Positions 25,170-35,246 of a stretch of DNA of 64,000 bases are shown here, piece by piece; position 1 is the stretch's first letter, and each line of letters begins with the position of its first letter. Below the pieces are notes generated by a model. The model had not been told where the DNA came from, did no database searches, and worked only from the letters and a program-made list of their open reading frames with translations. Made by a program: the position numbers and the translations under genes. The DNA comes from an uncultured Christensenella sp. (GTDB lineage: Bacteria > Bacillota > Clostridia > Christensenellales > UBA3700): NCBI GenBank assembly GCA_910584635.1, contig CAJUBA010000001.1:310001-374000 (forward strand), in the 5' to 3' direction.

Positions 25170-28100
25170 TTATTTGAAATAATCTACGCCGCTTTCGAAA
25201 ATCTTCATATCGTAATTGCCTTCGACGTTTTTGTAAAGATTGTCGTCTATACGCTCGCTGTGTCCCATTTTGCCAAGCACTCTTCCATCGGGAGAAATGA
25301 TTCCCTCGATAGCGTACATACTTCCGTTGGGATTGAACGGCGAAACCATCGTCGCGCTTCCCGTCATGTCAACGTACTGAGTAGCGACTTGCCCGCCTTT
25401 GATGATTTTTTGCAATTCTTCTTCGCTCGCTACGAATCTTCCTTCGCCGTGGCTGACCGGTACTGAGAATACGTCGTCTACGTGAACTCTGTTAAGCCAA
25501 GGCGATTTATTGGTCGCGACTCTAACTTTAACAATTGTAGAAACGTGTCGCGAAATGTTGTTAAACGTCAACGTAGGCGCTTGCGGCTTCTGTTCTCTTA
25601 TATCGCCATACGGAACAAGTCCGAGTTTTATCAACGCTTGGAATCCGTTGCAAATACCCAAAGCAAGTCCGTCTCTTTCATAAAGCAGTTTCATTACCTG
25701 TTCGGCAATCATTGGATTTTTGAAAGTTGTCGCGATAAACTTACCGCTTCCGTCAGGCTCGTCGCCGCCGCTGAATCCGCCGGGGAACGCGATTATCTGA
25801 CTTTCCTGCAACGCTTTGACTATTTCTTTTGCGGATTGCTCAATATCCTTGGACGACTGATTCTTGATTATCAATACGTTTGCTTTCGCTCCCGCTCTTT
25901 CAAACGCTCTTGCCGTATCGTATTCGCAGTTTGTACCCGGAAATACCGGTATAAATACTCTAGGCTTGACGATGTTTCTCGGAGCCTTCTCTACTTTTCT
26001 TGCGCAACAAATAAGATTCTTAACCTCTCCGCTTGCAGGCGCGGTTGTCGGAAATACTCCGTCAAGAGTTCTTTCAAAAGCCTTGACAGCGTCGTCCATT
26101 TTAAGTTCGACTCCGCATATATCCGCCGTATAAGTTCCGTTGAGCGAAGCGACCTTTTCTACGTCAAATCCGTCCAAATCGCTTATATCGTCTGCAAGTA
26201 CTACAAAATCGCCAAACTGCGCAGATAGCATATCGATAGTAATATCATCCCAACTCGTACCGAGTTTATTGCCCATACACGCTTTGAATACGCTTGCTAT
26301 AACGCCGCCTTCTTCAACAACGTTACAAGCCTTAATCTTGCCGTTTGAAATAGATTTAGCAATAGCCTCGTAAAGTTTAAGCGTCTTTGCAAAATCGGGA
26401 ATATTTTCGCTGTCTTTAGGTATCGAAATATGATAAATATCTTTTGCTCCCAAATTTTCCGCAAAAGTATTTGTAGCCAACTTGCTTGCCTTGCCTACGC
26501 CCATTGCGAAAGAAATCAAAGTAGGAGGAACGTCTATATTTTCAAACGTACCGCTCATACTGTCCTTTCCGCCTATTGCGCCCACTCCGAATCCTATCTG
26601 AGCGTACAGCGCGCCCAACAACGCGGAAAGCGGCTGTCCCCATCTTTCGGGATCTTGATTAAGTCTTTTGAAGAATTCTTGCAAGGACAGTCTTATCGTA
26701 TCTACTGTAATACCGCAAGCGACTTGCTTTGAAAGCGAAAGCAATATGGAATATATCGCTCCCGTAAACGGCGAAGCGCTCATAAGTTGCGGCGAACATC
26801 CGTACGTAGATACCGTAACCGTATCAGTATGTCCCGATACCGGCGGTTTGCACGCCATCGCTATAGCGGGAGTAAGTTGATACTTTCCGCCGAAAGGCAT
26901 AAGAACGCTTGACGCTCCGATTGTGCCGTCAAACATTTCCCCCAATCCTTTTGTCGAACAAACGTTGAGTCTTGACAATTCATTGAGAACGGCTTTATCG
27001 AATTCGCCTTTATCAAAATATTTTTGCGACTGCGCGTCTACTCTGCTCATGTAATCGGTTACGTTGTCTTTTACGTTTGCGATTTGAGTTTGTTTTACTC
27101 CGTTGGTATCTAAAAACTTTCTTTTCAAATCCACAATACAGTTGCCCGCGTAGAACATTCTCATTCTTCCGTTGTCCGTTACTTCCGCAACCGCAGTAGC
27201 CGCAAGGTTTTCCGTCTTTGCATACTCGATAAATTTATCTACGTCGTTCTTGTCCAATACTACCGCCATTCTCTCTTGCGATTCGGAAATAGCAAGTTCC
27301 GTACCGCTAAGTCCTTCGTACTTTTTGGGAACCTTATCGAGATAAATATCCAAACTGTCGGCAAGTTCACCGATAGCGACGCTGACACCGCCCGCGCCGA
27401 AGTCGTTACATTTGACTATAAGCGTAGACACGTCCTTATTTCTGAAAAGTCTTTGTATTTTTCTTTCCGTAGGCGGATTACCTTTCTGTACTTCCGCTCC
27501 GCAGACTTCTACGGATTTTTCGGTATGCGCTTTTGACGAACCAGTCGCTCCGCCGCAACCGTCTCTTCCTGTTTCTCCGCCGAGAAGAACTATAATATCG
27601 CCTTTAACGGGTTTTCTTCTGACAACATTTTCTTTGGGCGCGCCCGCTATGACGTAACCCGTCTCCAATCTCTTGGCTTTGTAATTGTCGTGATACATTT
27701 CCGATACAAGTCCGGTGGAAAGTCCTATTTGGTTACCGTAACTCGAATAGCCCGCCGCAGCCGTCTTTGTAATTACTCTTTGAGGTAGTTTACCTTTGAG
27801 CGTGGTAGAAATATCCGCGGTAGGATCGCCCGCTCCGGTAACTCTCATCGCCTGATACACGTACGTTCTGCCCGAAAGCGGATCTCTGATAGCGCCGCCC
27901 AAACAGGTAGCCGCTCCTCCGAAAGGTTCGATTTCCGTCGGATGGTTGTGCGTTTCATTTTTGAACATTATCAGCCACTTTTCATTTTTACCGTTGTTGT
28001 CAACGTCGACTTCGACAGAACAAGCGTTGATTTCATCGCTTACGTCCAAGTTGTCCAGTTTGCCGAGTTTTTTAAGTTTCTTAACCGCGATAGTTGCTAT

Positions 28101-28907
28101 ATCCATAAGACAGGGATACTTATCCTCTCTGGACGCGTTGAATTCCTTGTACAAATCTCTGTAAAGAGAAAGCGCCTTTTCGACGTGAGAGTTGTTGCTC
28201 TCAACGTTTATCTCGACCAACTCCGTCGCAAAAGTCGTATGTCTGCAATGGTCGGACCAATATGTATCTATTACTTTTATTTCGCTTTCCGTAGGATTTC
28301 TGTCTTCGCTTTTGAAATAGTCGCGAACAAAAATCAAATCTTTTTCGCTCATCGCAAATCCCGTCTTTTTATGATAGTCCGATATTTCCTTGTCGGACAT
28401 CTTAATAAATCCTTCAAGTACGGGAACGGTGAGATTCTGTACTACGTCCTGAACAAGCGTAGCGGGAATATTCATAGACCCTTCTCTGCTTTCTACAGGA
28501 TTTATAACGTACTTCTTTATTTTCGCAAACTCTTCTTCGCTAGCGCCTTTGAAAGCGTAAAGTTTGGCGCATTTAATCAAAGGTCTATCGGACATTGAAA
28601 GAAGTTGAACGCATTGCATAGCGCTGTCCGCTCTTTGATCGTATTGTCCCGGCAAATATTCTACCGCCAACAATTTATATCCGTCCAGATTCGGCAACTC
28701 TTCATAAAGATTATCTACGGGTTGCTCGCTGAAAATCGTCGTCTTTGCGCTTTCGAAAACACTAGATTCGATGTTTTCCACATCATATCTGATAAATTCG
28801 CGTACGTCTTCTACAGATATCGAAAGCACGTTTTTGATATCCGAAGCAAGTTTTTTTGCCGATACGTTGTATCCTTCTTTTTTCTCTACGAAAATTCTCT
28901 TTACCAT
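25170..28907 (-). CDS. purL: Phosphoribosylformylglycinamidine synthase, large fused form (PurL with PurQ domain)
   Basis: Converts FGAR to FGAM with glutamine and ATP. 1245 residues in one chain, the long single-chain form also known from clostridia and Gram-negatives, so separate purS/purQ are not needed. N-terminal PurS-like region, then FGAM synthase halves (YWSDHCRHTTF about residue 210; HNHPTEIEPFGGAATCLGG; GGSKDS-type IGGKDSMSGT), and a C-terminal glutaminase domain: PGTNCEYDTARAFERAGA, FPGGFSGGDE, the nucleophile in LGICNGFQAL and the His-Glu pair in SHGEGRF. Last gene of the leftward purine operon, 40 bp after purD. Confidence 0.96.
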   Translation of the reverse strand: MVKRIFVEKKEGYNVSAKKLASDIKNVLSISVEDVREFIRYDVENIESSVFESAKTTIFSEQPVDNLYEELPNLDGYKLLAVEYLPGQYDQRADSAMQCVQLLSMSDRPLIKCAKLYAFKGASEEEFAKIKKYVINPVESREGSMNIPATLVQDVVQNLTVPVLEGFIKMSDKEISDYHKKTGFAMSEKDLIFVRDYFKSEDRNPTESEIKVIDTYWSDHCRHTTFATELVEINVESNNSHVEKALSLYRDLYKEFNASREDKYPCLMDIATIAVKKLKKLGKLDNLDVSDEINACSVEVDVDNNGKNEKWLIMFKNETHNHPTEIEPFGGAATCLGGAIRDPLSGRTYVYQAMRVTGAGDPTADISTTLKGKLPQRVITKTAAAGYSSYGNQIGLSTGLVSEMYHDNYKAKRLETGYVIAGAPKENVVRRKPVKGDIIVLLGGETGRDGCGGATGSSKAHTEKSVEVCGAEVQKGNPPTERKIQRLFRNKDVSTLIVKCNDFGAGGVSVAIGELADSLDIYLDKVPKKYEGLSGTELAISESQERMAVVLDKNDVDKFIEYAKTENLAATAVAEVTDNGRMRMFYAGNCIVDLKRKFLDTNGVKQTQIANVKDNVTDYMSRVDAQSQKYFDKGEFDKAVLNELSRLNVCSTKGLGEMFDGTIGASSVLMPFGGKYQLTPAIAMACKPPVSGHTDTVTVSTYGCSPQLMSASPFTGAIYSILLSLSKQVACGITVDTIRLSLQEFFKRLNQDPERWGQPLSALLGALYAQIGFGVGAIGGKDSMSGTFENIDVPPTLISFAMGVGKASKLATNTFAENLGAKDIYHISIPKDSENIPDFAKTLKLYEAIAKSISNGKIKACNVVEEGGVIASVFKACMGNKLGTSWDDITIDMLSAQFGDFVVLADDISDLDGFDVEKVASLNGTYTADICGVELKMDDAVKAFERTLDGVFPTTAPASGEVKNLICCARKVEKAPRNIVKPRVFIPVFPGTNCEYDTARAFERAGAKANVLIIKNQSSKDIEQSAKEIVKALQESQIIAFPGGFSGGDEPDGSGKFIATTFKNPMIAEQVMKLLYERDGLALGICNGFQALIKLGLVPYGDIREQKPQAPTLTFNNISRHVSTIVKVRVATNKSPWLNRVHVDDVFSVPVSHGEGRFVASEEELQKIIKGGQVATQYVDMTGSATMVSPFNPNGSMYAIEGIISPDGRVLGKMGHSERIDDNLYKNVEGNYDMKIFESGVDYFK

Positions 28908-28947
28908 AACAGTTTCCTTATTATATTTATCTATTTAATAGTATCTT

Positions 28948-30204
28948 TTATTTTTTGATTCCTATATCTTTTCTATAGAATGCGCCGTCGAAAGAAATTT
29001 TTTCAACGTTTGCATACGCTTTCTCTCTAGCCACGTTTATATCTTTGCCAAGCGCCGTTACACCCAACACTCTTCCGCCGGAGGTAACCAATTTGCCGTC
29101 CTGCAACTTAGTACCCGCATGGAAAAGCAATATATCTTTATCTAAATCGCCGATTGTAATTGCTTTGCCTTTTTCGTAATTTTCGGGATAACCTCCGCTA
29201 GCCATTACCACGCATACGCATGCCTCGTCCGACCATTCGATATTCAATTTATCGAGAGTACCGTCAACTACCGCATTGAAAATATCCGCCAAATCGGTTT
29301 TTAATCTGGGAAGTACAACTTGAGTCTCCGGATCTCCGAAACGCGCGTTGTATTCAACTACCTTTACCCCGTCGCTAGTTAGCATAAGACCGAAATAAAG
29401 CACGCCTTTGAAAGTTCTTCCTTCGCGGTTCATTGCGTCGAGTGTGGGAAGAATAATATTGTTCATTACTTCTTTTTCAATTTCTGGAGTGTAGATAGCA
29501 GACGGAGAGAACGTACCCATACCGCCGGTATTCAAACCTTCGTCGTTATCGTAAGCGCGCTTGTGATCTCTGGCGTTTACCATAGGAACAATCGTCTTTC
29601 CGTCGCAAAACGAAAGAATGGACACTTCCTGCCCAGACATAAACTCTTCGACGATAACAGTCTTACCTGCGTCTTTGAACTTACTGTCGATCATCATTTC
29701 CTTAACCGCTTTAAGTCCTTCGTCGACGTTGTTGCAAATTATAACGCCCTTACCCAAAGCAAGTCCGTCCGCTTTGACTACCAACGGATATTTTGCTTTG
29801 GACACGTAATCTTTTGCATTTTCATAGTCGTTGAACTCTTCGTAGTTTGCGGTAGGTATACCGTATTTCTTCATCAAATATTTCGAAAAAGCCTTGCTCG
29901 CTTCGATAATAGCGGCGTTTGCCTTCGGTCCGAACGCCCTGTGTCCTTTTTCATTCAGTCTGTCTACAAGACCTCCTGCCAAAGGATCGTCGGGAGCAAC
30001 AACCGTCAATTCAATATCTTTATGCGAATCCACAAATTCGACAATCGAATCAAAATCCATTACGCTTATGGGTACGCACTCGGCAATTTCGCTTATTCCG
30101 CCGTTGCCCGGCAAACAGTATATTTTATCGACCTTGGGACTCTTTGACAGCGCCCAACAAATCGTATGCTCTCTTCCTCCGCTTCCTATTACAAGAATAT
30201 TCAT
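28948..30204 (-). CDS. purD: Phosphoribosylamine--glycine ligase (GAR synthetase)
   Basis: ATP-grasp ligase that joins glycine to phosphoribosylamine, step 2 of purine synthesis. 418 residues. N-terminus NILVIGSGGREHTICWAL, VVAPDDPLAGGLVD, the ATP-grasp core with YPLVVKADGLALGKGVIICNN, EEFMSGQEVSILSFCDG, RDHKRAYDNDEGLNTGGMGTFSP, and NARFGDPETQVVLPRL. All typical metal and nucleotide-binding positions are present. The substrate phosphoribosylamine comes from PurF, whose gene is missing from this operon. A TAGGAG-type SD precedes the ATG. Confidence 0.97.
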   Translation of the reverse strand: MNILVIGSGGREHTICWALSKSPKVDKIYCLPGNGGISEIAECVPISVMDFDSIVEFVDSHKDIELTVVAPDDPLAGGLVDRLNEKGHRAFGPKANAAIIEASKAFSKYLMKKYGIPTANYEEFNDYENAKDYVSKAKYPLVVKADGLALGKGVIICNNVDEGLKAVKEMMIDSKFKDAGKTVIVEEFMSGQEVSILSFCDGKTIVPMVNARDHKRAYDNDEGLNTGGMGTFSPSAIYTPEIEKEVMNNIILPTLDAMNREGRTFKGVLYFGLMLTSDGVKVVEYNARFGDPETQVVLPRLKTDLADIFNAVVDGTLDKLNIEWSDEACVCVVMASGGYPENYEKGKAITIGDLDKDILLFHAGTKLQDGKLVTSGGRVLGVTALGKDINVAREKAYANVEKISFDGAFYRKDIGIKK

Positions 30205-30281
30205 ATTAACTCCTATCTTTTTTCAATTATTGGCTACAGTTTATCTATATATTAAATCCGTATCTACAAGTCTTTCGTATT

Positions 30282-31820
30282 TTAATGCTTAAAATGACGA
30301 TCGCCCGAGAATACCATAGCAATGCCGAATTTATCGCAAGAATCTATAGAGAGTTGATCTCTTACGCTGCCGCCCGGTTGAAGTATGGCAGATATTCCGC
30401 CTGCATTCGCCGCTTCAACGCAGTCGTCAAACGGGAAGAATGCGTCGGACGCCAAAACCGCGCCTTTGGTATCGGTCAAAGAGTGTTCTATTGCCTGCTT
30501 TGTCGCTCTTATTCTATTAACCTGACCGCCTCCGATTCCCAGTATAGTTTTATCCTTCGCAACAACTATAGCGTTGGATTTCGTATGTTTTACTACTTTC
30601 ATAGCAAATATCATATCTTCCATCTGCTCTTGCGTAGGTTGTTTTTTCGTAACTACCCGACACTTGTCGAGGTCGACGACTTTTCTGTCAAATTCCTGAA
30701 CAAGCAATCCGCCGAGGACTTTTTTCATATCATAACTATCCGCGGGAACGGTATTCATTATAGTCGGCAATTTCAATAGCCTTATGTTGGCTTTTTGTTT
30801 GAGTATCTCCAATGCCTCGTCCGTGAAATCGGGAGCGACGACTATTTCTATAAAGATATTGTGTATCTGCTCTGCGGTTTCCTTATCTATAGTTCTGTTG
30901 GAAGCGACTATTCCTCCGAATATCGACGTAGGATCGGCAGCGTTGGCTTTGAAAAACGCTTCGCTGATTGTTTTTGCAGTAGCCACTCCGCAAGGATTTG
31001 CGTGCTTAACCGCTACTATCGTCGGCTCTGTAAATTCTCTTAAAAGGTCGAGCGCGCCGTTGGTATCGTTTATATTGTTGTAAGAGAGTTCTTTACCGTG
31101 CAACTGCTCCGCTACGGCGAGCGAACCGGCAACGTCAAACGCTTCTTTATAGAATACGGCGTTTTGATGCGGATTTTCTCCGTATCTCATATCTTGCGCT
31201 TTATCGAAAGCCATAGTAAATTGATCCGGGAATTCTATACCCAATTTCTTTCTCAAATAATTCGCAATAAGGGTATCGTAATAAGAAGTATGCTGATAAA
31301 CCTTATACATAAGATAAAACTTGGTTTCTTTTGTAATACCGCCGTTTTTCAACTCTTCCAATACCTTAGCGTAATCCGCAGGGTCTACCATTACCGCTAC
31401 GTCTTGATAATTCTTTGCGGCGCTTCTAAGCATAGTCGGTCCGCCGATATCGATATTTTCAATAGCAGTCTGCAAATCTATATTCGGTTTCTTTACGGTT
31501 TCTTTGAAAGGATAAAGGTTTACCACTACTATATCTATCGGATCGATATTCATGCTTTTTAGGAAATCCATGTGTTCGGCATTATCCCTCATCGCAAGAA
31601 GTCCTGCGTGAACTTTAGGATGCAATGTCTTCACTCTTCCGTCAAGACATTCCGGAAAACCGGTAACCGAAGAAATATCCACTGCTTTTACGCCCGATTC
31701 GTTGAGGACTTTCAAAGTACCTCCGGTGGAAATGATTTCATAACCGAATTCAATTAAATTCTTTGCCAACTCAACGATACCCGTCTTATCGGATACGCTG
31801 ATGAGCGCTTTCTTTGCCAT
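30282..31820 (-). CDS. purH: Bifunctional AICAR formyltransferase/IMP cyclohydrolase
   Basis: Carries out the last two steps to IMP. 512 residues from the ATG at 31820, chosen because an AGGAGT SD lies 7-12 nt upstream and the protein then begins [19 protein letters not shown] as in the family; a longer frame to 31907 has no SD. N-terminal MGS-like cyclohydrolase domain with [33 protein letters not shown] and LYPFKETV. C-terminal transformylase domain with [12 protein letters not shown], the catalytic KHANPCGVA, and [18 protein letters not shown]. Lies between purN and purD. Confidence 0.97.
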   Translation of the reverse strand: MAKKALISVSDKTGIVELAKNLIEFGYEIISTGGTLKVLNESGVKAVDISSVTGFPECLDGRVKTLHPKVHAGLLAMRDNAEHMDFLKSMNIDPIDIVVVNLYPFKETVKKPNIDLQTAIENIDIGGPTMLRSAAKNYQDVAVMVDPADYAKVLEELKNGGITKETKFYLMYKVYQHTSYYDTLIANYLRKKLGIEFPDQFTMAFDKAQDMRYGENPHQNAVFYKEAFDVAGSLAVAEQLHGKELSYNNINDTNGALDLLREFTEPTIVAVKHANPCGVATAKTISEAFFKANAADPTSIFGGIVASNRTIDKETAEQIHNIFIEIVVAPDFTDEALEILKQKANIRLLKLPTIMNTVPADSYDMKKVLGGLLVQEFDRKVVDLDKCRVVTKKQPTQEQMEDMIFAMKVVKHTKSNAIVVAKDKTILGIGGGQVNRIRATKQAIEHSLTDTKGAVLASDAFFPFDDCVEAANAGGISAILQPGGSVRDQLSIDSCDKFGIAMVFSGDRHFKH

Positions 31821-31851
31821 TGTATATACTCCTAATCTTAAATTATTGTTT

Positions 31852-32436
31852 TTAATTTTCGCACAGTTTTGCCACAACTTCGGGCAGTAGTTTATGCTCC
31901 TGTTCAAGTACTCTCGCCTGTAACGATTCGGGAGTATCCCCCTCTTCGACAGGAACTCTGACCTGTTTTATTATTTGACCGGTATCCGCGCCGTGGTCCA
32001 CGTAATGCACCGTACAGCCGCTAACGCTGTCCCCGCTTTCTATCACTGATTTATGCACTTTGATTCCGTACATACCTTTACCGCAGTGATTGGGAATAAG
32101 GGAGGGGTGAATATTGATGATTCGTCCTTCGTATTTGTCGACAAGAATAGGCGTAACTATCGCAAGATATCCGGCAAGCACAATCAAATCGATATTGTAC
32201 GGTTTGAGATATTCCACTATCGCCAAATCTCTATCTTCGTTATTTTTATAATCGCTCAAAGAAAAAGTCTTGAAATCAATAGAATGTTTCTTTGCTCTTT
32301 CTATAGCGAAAATATCATGTTTATTTGTTACGAGCGCAACTACTTCGCCGTTTACCTGTCCGCTCAAAGTCGCGTCTACCACAGATTGCATATCGCTTCC
32401 GCTTCCCGACGCGAATATCGCTATTTTCTTTTTCAT
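31852..32436 (-). CDS. purN: Phosphoribosylglycinamide formyltransferase
   Basis: Formylates GAR using 10-formyl-THF. 194 residues. Signature [12 protein letters not shown] (GSGSN-type phosphate loop) near the N-terminus, VLAGYLAIV, the catalytic block [17 protein letters not shown] (HPSLLP with the catalytic His; Asn equivalent in the family lies just upstream), [20 protein letters not shown], and HGADTGQII with the conserved Asp. A long SD is not obvious before ATG at 32436; spacing from the purM stop is 66 bp. Operon member between purM and purH. Confidence 0.96.
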   Translation of the reverse strand: MKKKIAIFASGSGSDMQSVVDATLSGQVNGEVVALVTNKHDIFAIERAKKHSIDFKTFSLSDYKNNEDRDLAIVEYLKPYNIDLIVLAGYLAIVTPILVDKYEGRIINIHPSLIPNHCGKGMYGIKVHKSVIESGDSVSGCTVHYVDHGADTGQIIKQVRVPVEEGDTPESLQARVLEQEHKLLPEVVAKLCEN

Positions 32437-32502
32437 TAGACTACCCGATACCGTTTTACAAAACCGATACGCCCTGCAATCGCAAGACGTACCGTTACGT
32501 TT

Positions 32503-33522
32503 TTATAATTCTACTTCTCCCGCTTTATCGGTTACTTCGCCGATAACGTAAGCGCTCTCGCCCATAGCGTTCAATTCGTCGACCACCGAATTAGCGATAG
32601 ACTTATCTACAGCCAAAACCATACCGATACCCATATTGAAAGTGTTGCACATCTTGCGGTCGTCAATGCCCGCGATTTCTTGCAACGCTTTGAATATTTT
32701 CGGAAGCGGGTAACTTGCTCTGTCGATTTTCACTCCCATTCCCGCGGGAATTATTCTCGGTACGTTTTCAATAAAGCCTCCGCCCGTAATATGAGCGATA
32801 CCTTTTATCTGGAACTTTTCTATCAAAGCCAAAATTGTTTTTACGTAAATTTTCGTCGGCGTAAGAACGAGTTCGGCAGGAGTGCAACCCAAAGTCGGAT
32901 TGAACTTATTAAGGCTATCTTTATCCTCTCCGAAAAGTTTTCTTACAAGAGAGTAACCGTTGCTGTGAATACCGCTTGACGCGATACCTATAAGACTGTC
33001 GCCCACTTTGATAGTTTTGCCGTTTATTATCTTATTCTTTTTGACGATACCGACCGCAAAACCTGCTATGTCGTATTCGTCTTGAGCGTAGAAGCCGGGC
33101 ATTTCCGCAGTTTCTCCGCCAATAAGAGCGCAACCGGACTGACGGCATCCCTCGCTTACGCCTTTTACTATTTCCGCAACTTTTTCAGGCACGAGTTTGG
33201 AAAGCGCGATATAGTCCAAGAAAAGCAAAGGTTTTGCCCCTTGACAAACAATATCGTTTACGCACATTGCAACGGCGTCTATGCCTATCGTATCGTGCTT
33301 GTCCAATACGAAAGCGTATTTGAGTTTTGTTCCGACTCCGTCTGTGCCTGCAACCAAGCAATCGCTGTCTTCTTTATCGCCCAAAGCGTAAAACCCGCCA
33401 AAACTTCCCAAATCGCCCAAAACGTTGTCATTATAGGTAGTTTTGACATATTCTTTCATCAATTTGACCGCTTTGTATCCCGCCTCTACGTCTACTCCCG
33501 CAGACTTGTAATCTATTGCCAT
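32503..33522 (-). CDS. purM: Phosphoribosylformylglycinamidine cyclo-ligase (AIR synthetase)
   Basis: Closes the imidazole ring to form AIR with ATP. 339 residues, normal length. N-terminus [36 protein letters not shown] (substrate loop), [55 protein letters not shown], and [15 protein letters not shown] in the C-terminal half. All are standard for PurM. AGGAGA-type SD upstream. In most Firmicute operons purF precedes purM; here the neighbour is purC. Confidence 0.97.
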   Translation of the reverse strand: MAIDYKSAGVDVEAGYKAVKLMKEYVKTTYNDNVLGDLGSFGGFYALGDKEDSDCLVAGTDGVGTKLKYAFVLDKHDTIGIDAVAMCVNDIVCQGAKPLLFLDYIALSKLVPEKVAEIVKGVSEGCRQSGCALIGGETAEMPGFYAQDEYDIAGFAVGIVKKNKIINGKTIKVGDSLIGIASSGIHSNGYSLVRKLFGEDKDSLNKFNPTLGCTPAELVLTPTKIYVKTILALIEKFQIKGIAHITGGGFIENVPRIIPAGMGVKIDRASYPLPKIFKALQEIAGIDDRKMCNTFNMGIGMVLAVDKSIANSVVDELNAMGESAYVIGEVTDKAGEVEL

Positions 33523-33551
33523 TTTATTTCTCCTGTTTGTATTGTATGGAA

Positions 33552-34271
33552 TTACTTTGAAAGTCCCATTCTCTTCATCATCTCTCTATAACCCTTATCG
33601 ACGTCGTCCATATCTCTTCTGAATCTGTCTTTATCGAGTTTCTCTCCCGTCTTCGCATCCCAGAAACGGCAAGTATCCGGAGAAATTTCGTCCGCAAGGA
33701 TTATATCGCCTTTGAATCTTCCGAATTCGAGTTTGAAGTCGATAAGTTCGACGCCTATTTCGGAAAAATAACTCTTCATAAAATCGTTTACCTTGAAAGC
33801 CAAAGTTTTGATTTTTTCGATTTCCTCTTTAGTTGCGAGATTAAGCGCCAACGCGTGATATTCGTTGATAAGCGGATCTCCGAGGTCGTCGTTTTTATAA
33901 CTGAATTCGATTACCGTAGTGGAAAGCGCCGTTCCTTCGGCTACTCCGTATCTCTTAGAAAAAGAACCCGCCGCTCTGTTGCGGATAATAACTTCGAGAG
34001 GTACGATTTCAACTTTCTTAACGTAAGTTTCTCTCTCGTTGATTTCTTCCACGTAATGAGTAGGAATACCCTTCTCTTCCAAAAGTCTGAACATGTGATT
34101 GCTGCATACGTTGTTTACAACTCCCTTTCCGAGAATCGTACCTTTTTTAAGTCCGTTAAACGCAGTCGCGTCGTCTTTGTAAGATACCAAAACGATGTCT
34201 TCGTCCGTGGTTGCGTAAACTCTTTTTGCCTTGCCTTCGTAAAGTTGAACGGTCTTTTCCATAATAATCAA
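33552..34271 (-). CDS. purC: SAICAR synthetase, TTG start overlapping purE stop
   Basis: Joins aspartate to CAIR. 239 residues. Motifs: [15 protein letters not shown] (P-loop-like ATP region), [35 protein letters not shown] and [27 protein letters not shown]. The start is most likely the TTG at 34271: it follows GGAG by 5 nt and overlaps the purE stop as TTGA, while the first ATG (34262) lies 14 nt from that SD. Translation is therefore probably coupled to purE. Confidence 0.95.
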   Translation of the reverse strand: MIIMEKTVQLYEGKAKRVYATTDEDIVLVSYKDDATAFNGLKKGTILGKGVVNNVCSNHMFRLLEEKGIPTHYVEEINERETYVKKVEIVPLEVIIRNRAAGSFSKRYGVAEGTALSTTVIEFSYKNDDLGDPLINEYHALALNLATKEEIEKIKTLAFKVNDFMKSYFSEIGVELIDFKLEFGRFKGDIILADEISPDTCRFWDAKTGEKLDKDRFRRDMDDVDKGYREMMKRMGLSK

Positions 34272-34759
34272 TTTAACTCCTTTTGTAGTTTTTCATCGTC
34301 GTTTTTAATTTTTTCTGCCATATTATTTTTATAATCTTGCATTTTTTTCATAAGGTTGGGATATTTTATCGAAAGGATTTGTATCGCAAGAAGTCCTGCG
34401 TTCAAACCGCCGTTGATAGCCACGCAAGCCACAGGTATACCGGAAGGCATCTGCACCATTGAAAGCAAAGAATCCAATCCGTCCATAGTAGAACTTTTTA
34501 CAGGAAGTCCTATTACGGGCAACGGCGTATACGCCGCTATTACTCCTCCGAGATGCGCTGCTTTTCCCGCTGCGCAGATGATAACTTCGATATTGTTTTC
34601 GATAGCGTTTTCGGCGAAATCATGCGCCATTTGAGGAGTGCGGTGAGCGGAAATAACTCTCACTTCGGTTTCCACGTCGAATTTCTTCAAAACGTCGATT
34701 GCCGGCTTTACCGTTTCAAGGTCGCTTACGCTTCCCATAATTATTGCTACTTTCGGCAT
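34268..34759 (-). CDS. purE: N5-carboxyaminoimidazole ribonucleotide mutase (PurE class I)
   Basis: Moves the carboxyl group of N5-CAIR to form CAIR. 163 residues, class I length. Motifs [14 protein letters not shown] (SGSDSD/MGS.SD phosphate loop), [16 protein letters not shown] and the conserved [26 protein letters not shown] and [17 protein letters not shown]. First gene of the operon; SD AAGGAG 8 nt before ATG. purK, which supplies N5-CAIR, is not in the window. Confidence 0.97.
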   Translation of the reverse strand: MPKVAIIMGSVSDLETVKPAIDVLKKFDVETEVRVISAHRTPQMAHDFAENAIENNIEVIICAAGKAAHLGGVIAAYTPLPVIGLPVKSSTMDGLDSLLSMVQMPSGIPVACVAINGGLNAGLLAIQILSIKYPNLMKKMQDYKNNMAEKIKNDDEKLQKELN

Positions 34760-34807
34760 ATTTGCTAATCTCCTTAAAGATAAAAAATATTAAAAAATTA
34801 CACTAAC

Positions 34808-34837
34808 ATATTAACATAACCGTATAATCAAATGCAA
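34808..34837 (-). promoter_or_regulatory. Proximal promoter of the purine operon
   Basis: On the - strand TTGCAT (34837-34832), 18 bp, TAATAT (34813-34808); predicted start about 40 bp before the purE ATG. Confidence 0.6.
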
Positions 34838-34894
34838 GGGTTTTCCGCAGGAATTTACTCCGATAATTTCCATCACATTTTGTACCGTCATAAA

Positions 34895-34925
34895 ATTATA
34901 TAGACATTACGGTTTTTCCCGTCAA
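34895..34925 (-). promoter_or_regulatory. Distal promoter candidate of the purine operon
   Basis: On the - strand TTGACG (34925-34920) then TATATAAT, giving 17 bp to TATATA or 19 bp to TATAAT (34900-34895). The DnaA boxes lie immediately upstream. Confidence 0.5.
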
Positions 34926-34929
34926 AATG

Positions 34930-35015
34930 TTATCAACATACGCAAAATACCTGTAATATCGACAATTTGGCGAGTTATCCACATAGTTATCCACATTAAG
35001 CGATAGTTATCCACA
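34930..35015 (+). promoter_or_regulatory. DnaA-box cluster upstream of purE
   Basis: Three perfect TTATCCACA boxes in the same orientation at 34975-34983, 34987-34995 and 35007-35015, plus a one-mismatch TTATCAACA at 34930-34938. They sit in an AT-rich 487-bp gap between purE and icd, just upstream of the distal purine promoter. The gap holds no gene that I can see. Confidence 0.8.
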
Positions 35016-35207
35016 AGAGTCAATAGGCAATTTTTGTCGATTTATGTCGGTTAAAAATTAGACATTTTCTTTCTAAGAGTTAAATTATATGGACAATATA
35101 GTATAGTTTGACTTGTAAAAAGTTCAAAAAAATCATAAAAACAACTCTCAAATAAAAGAGTTATTATAAAACGATATTACCGTTGGTATCTTCTGTAAAC
35201 ATTAAAG

Positions 35208-35231
35208 AACGGCGCGTCGATACGCGCCGTT
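35208..35231 (-). terminator. Terminator of icd
   Basis: AACGGCGCG (35208-35216) pairs perfectly with CGCGCCGTT (35223-35231), loop of 6. It starts 16 bp past the icd stop; the - strand tail is UUCUUUAAU, so the U-tract is modest. Confidence 0.75.
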
Positions 35232-35246
35232 AAATAATTCCAAATA

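Noticed and set aside
34760..35246. Replication origin (oriC) at the DnaA-box cluster
   Set aside because: No dnaA, dnaN, rpmH, rnpA, parA or gyrase genes nearby, no obvious change of gene strand at the site, and only three to four boxes.
34760..35246. Guanine/adenine riboswitch upstream of purE
   Set aside because: I could not find the TATA...GTC/GGTTTCTACC-type conserved loops of the purine aptamer.
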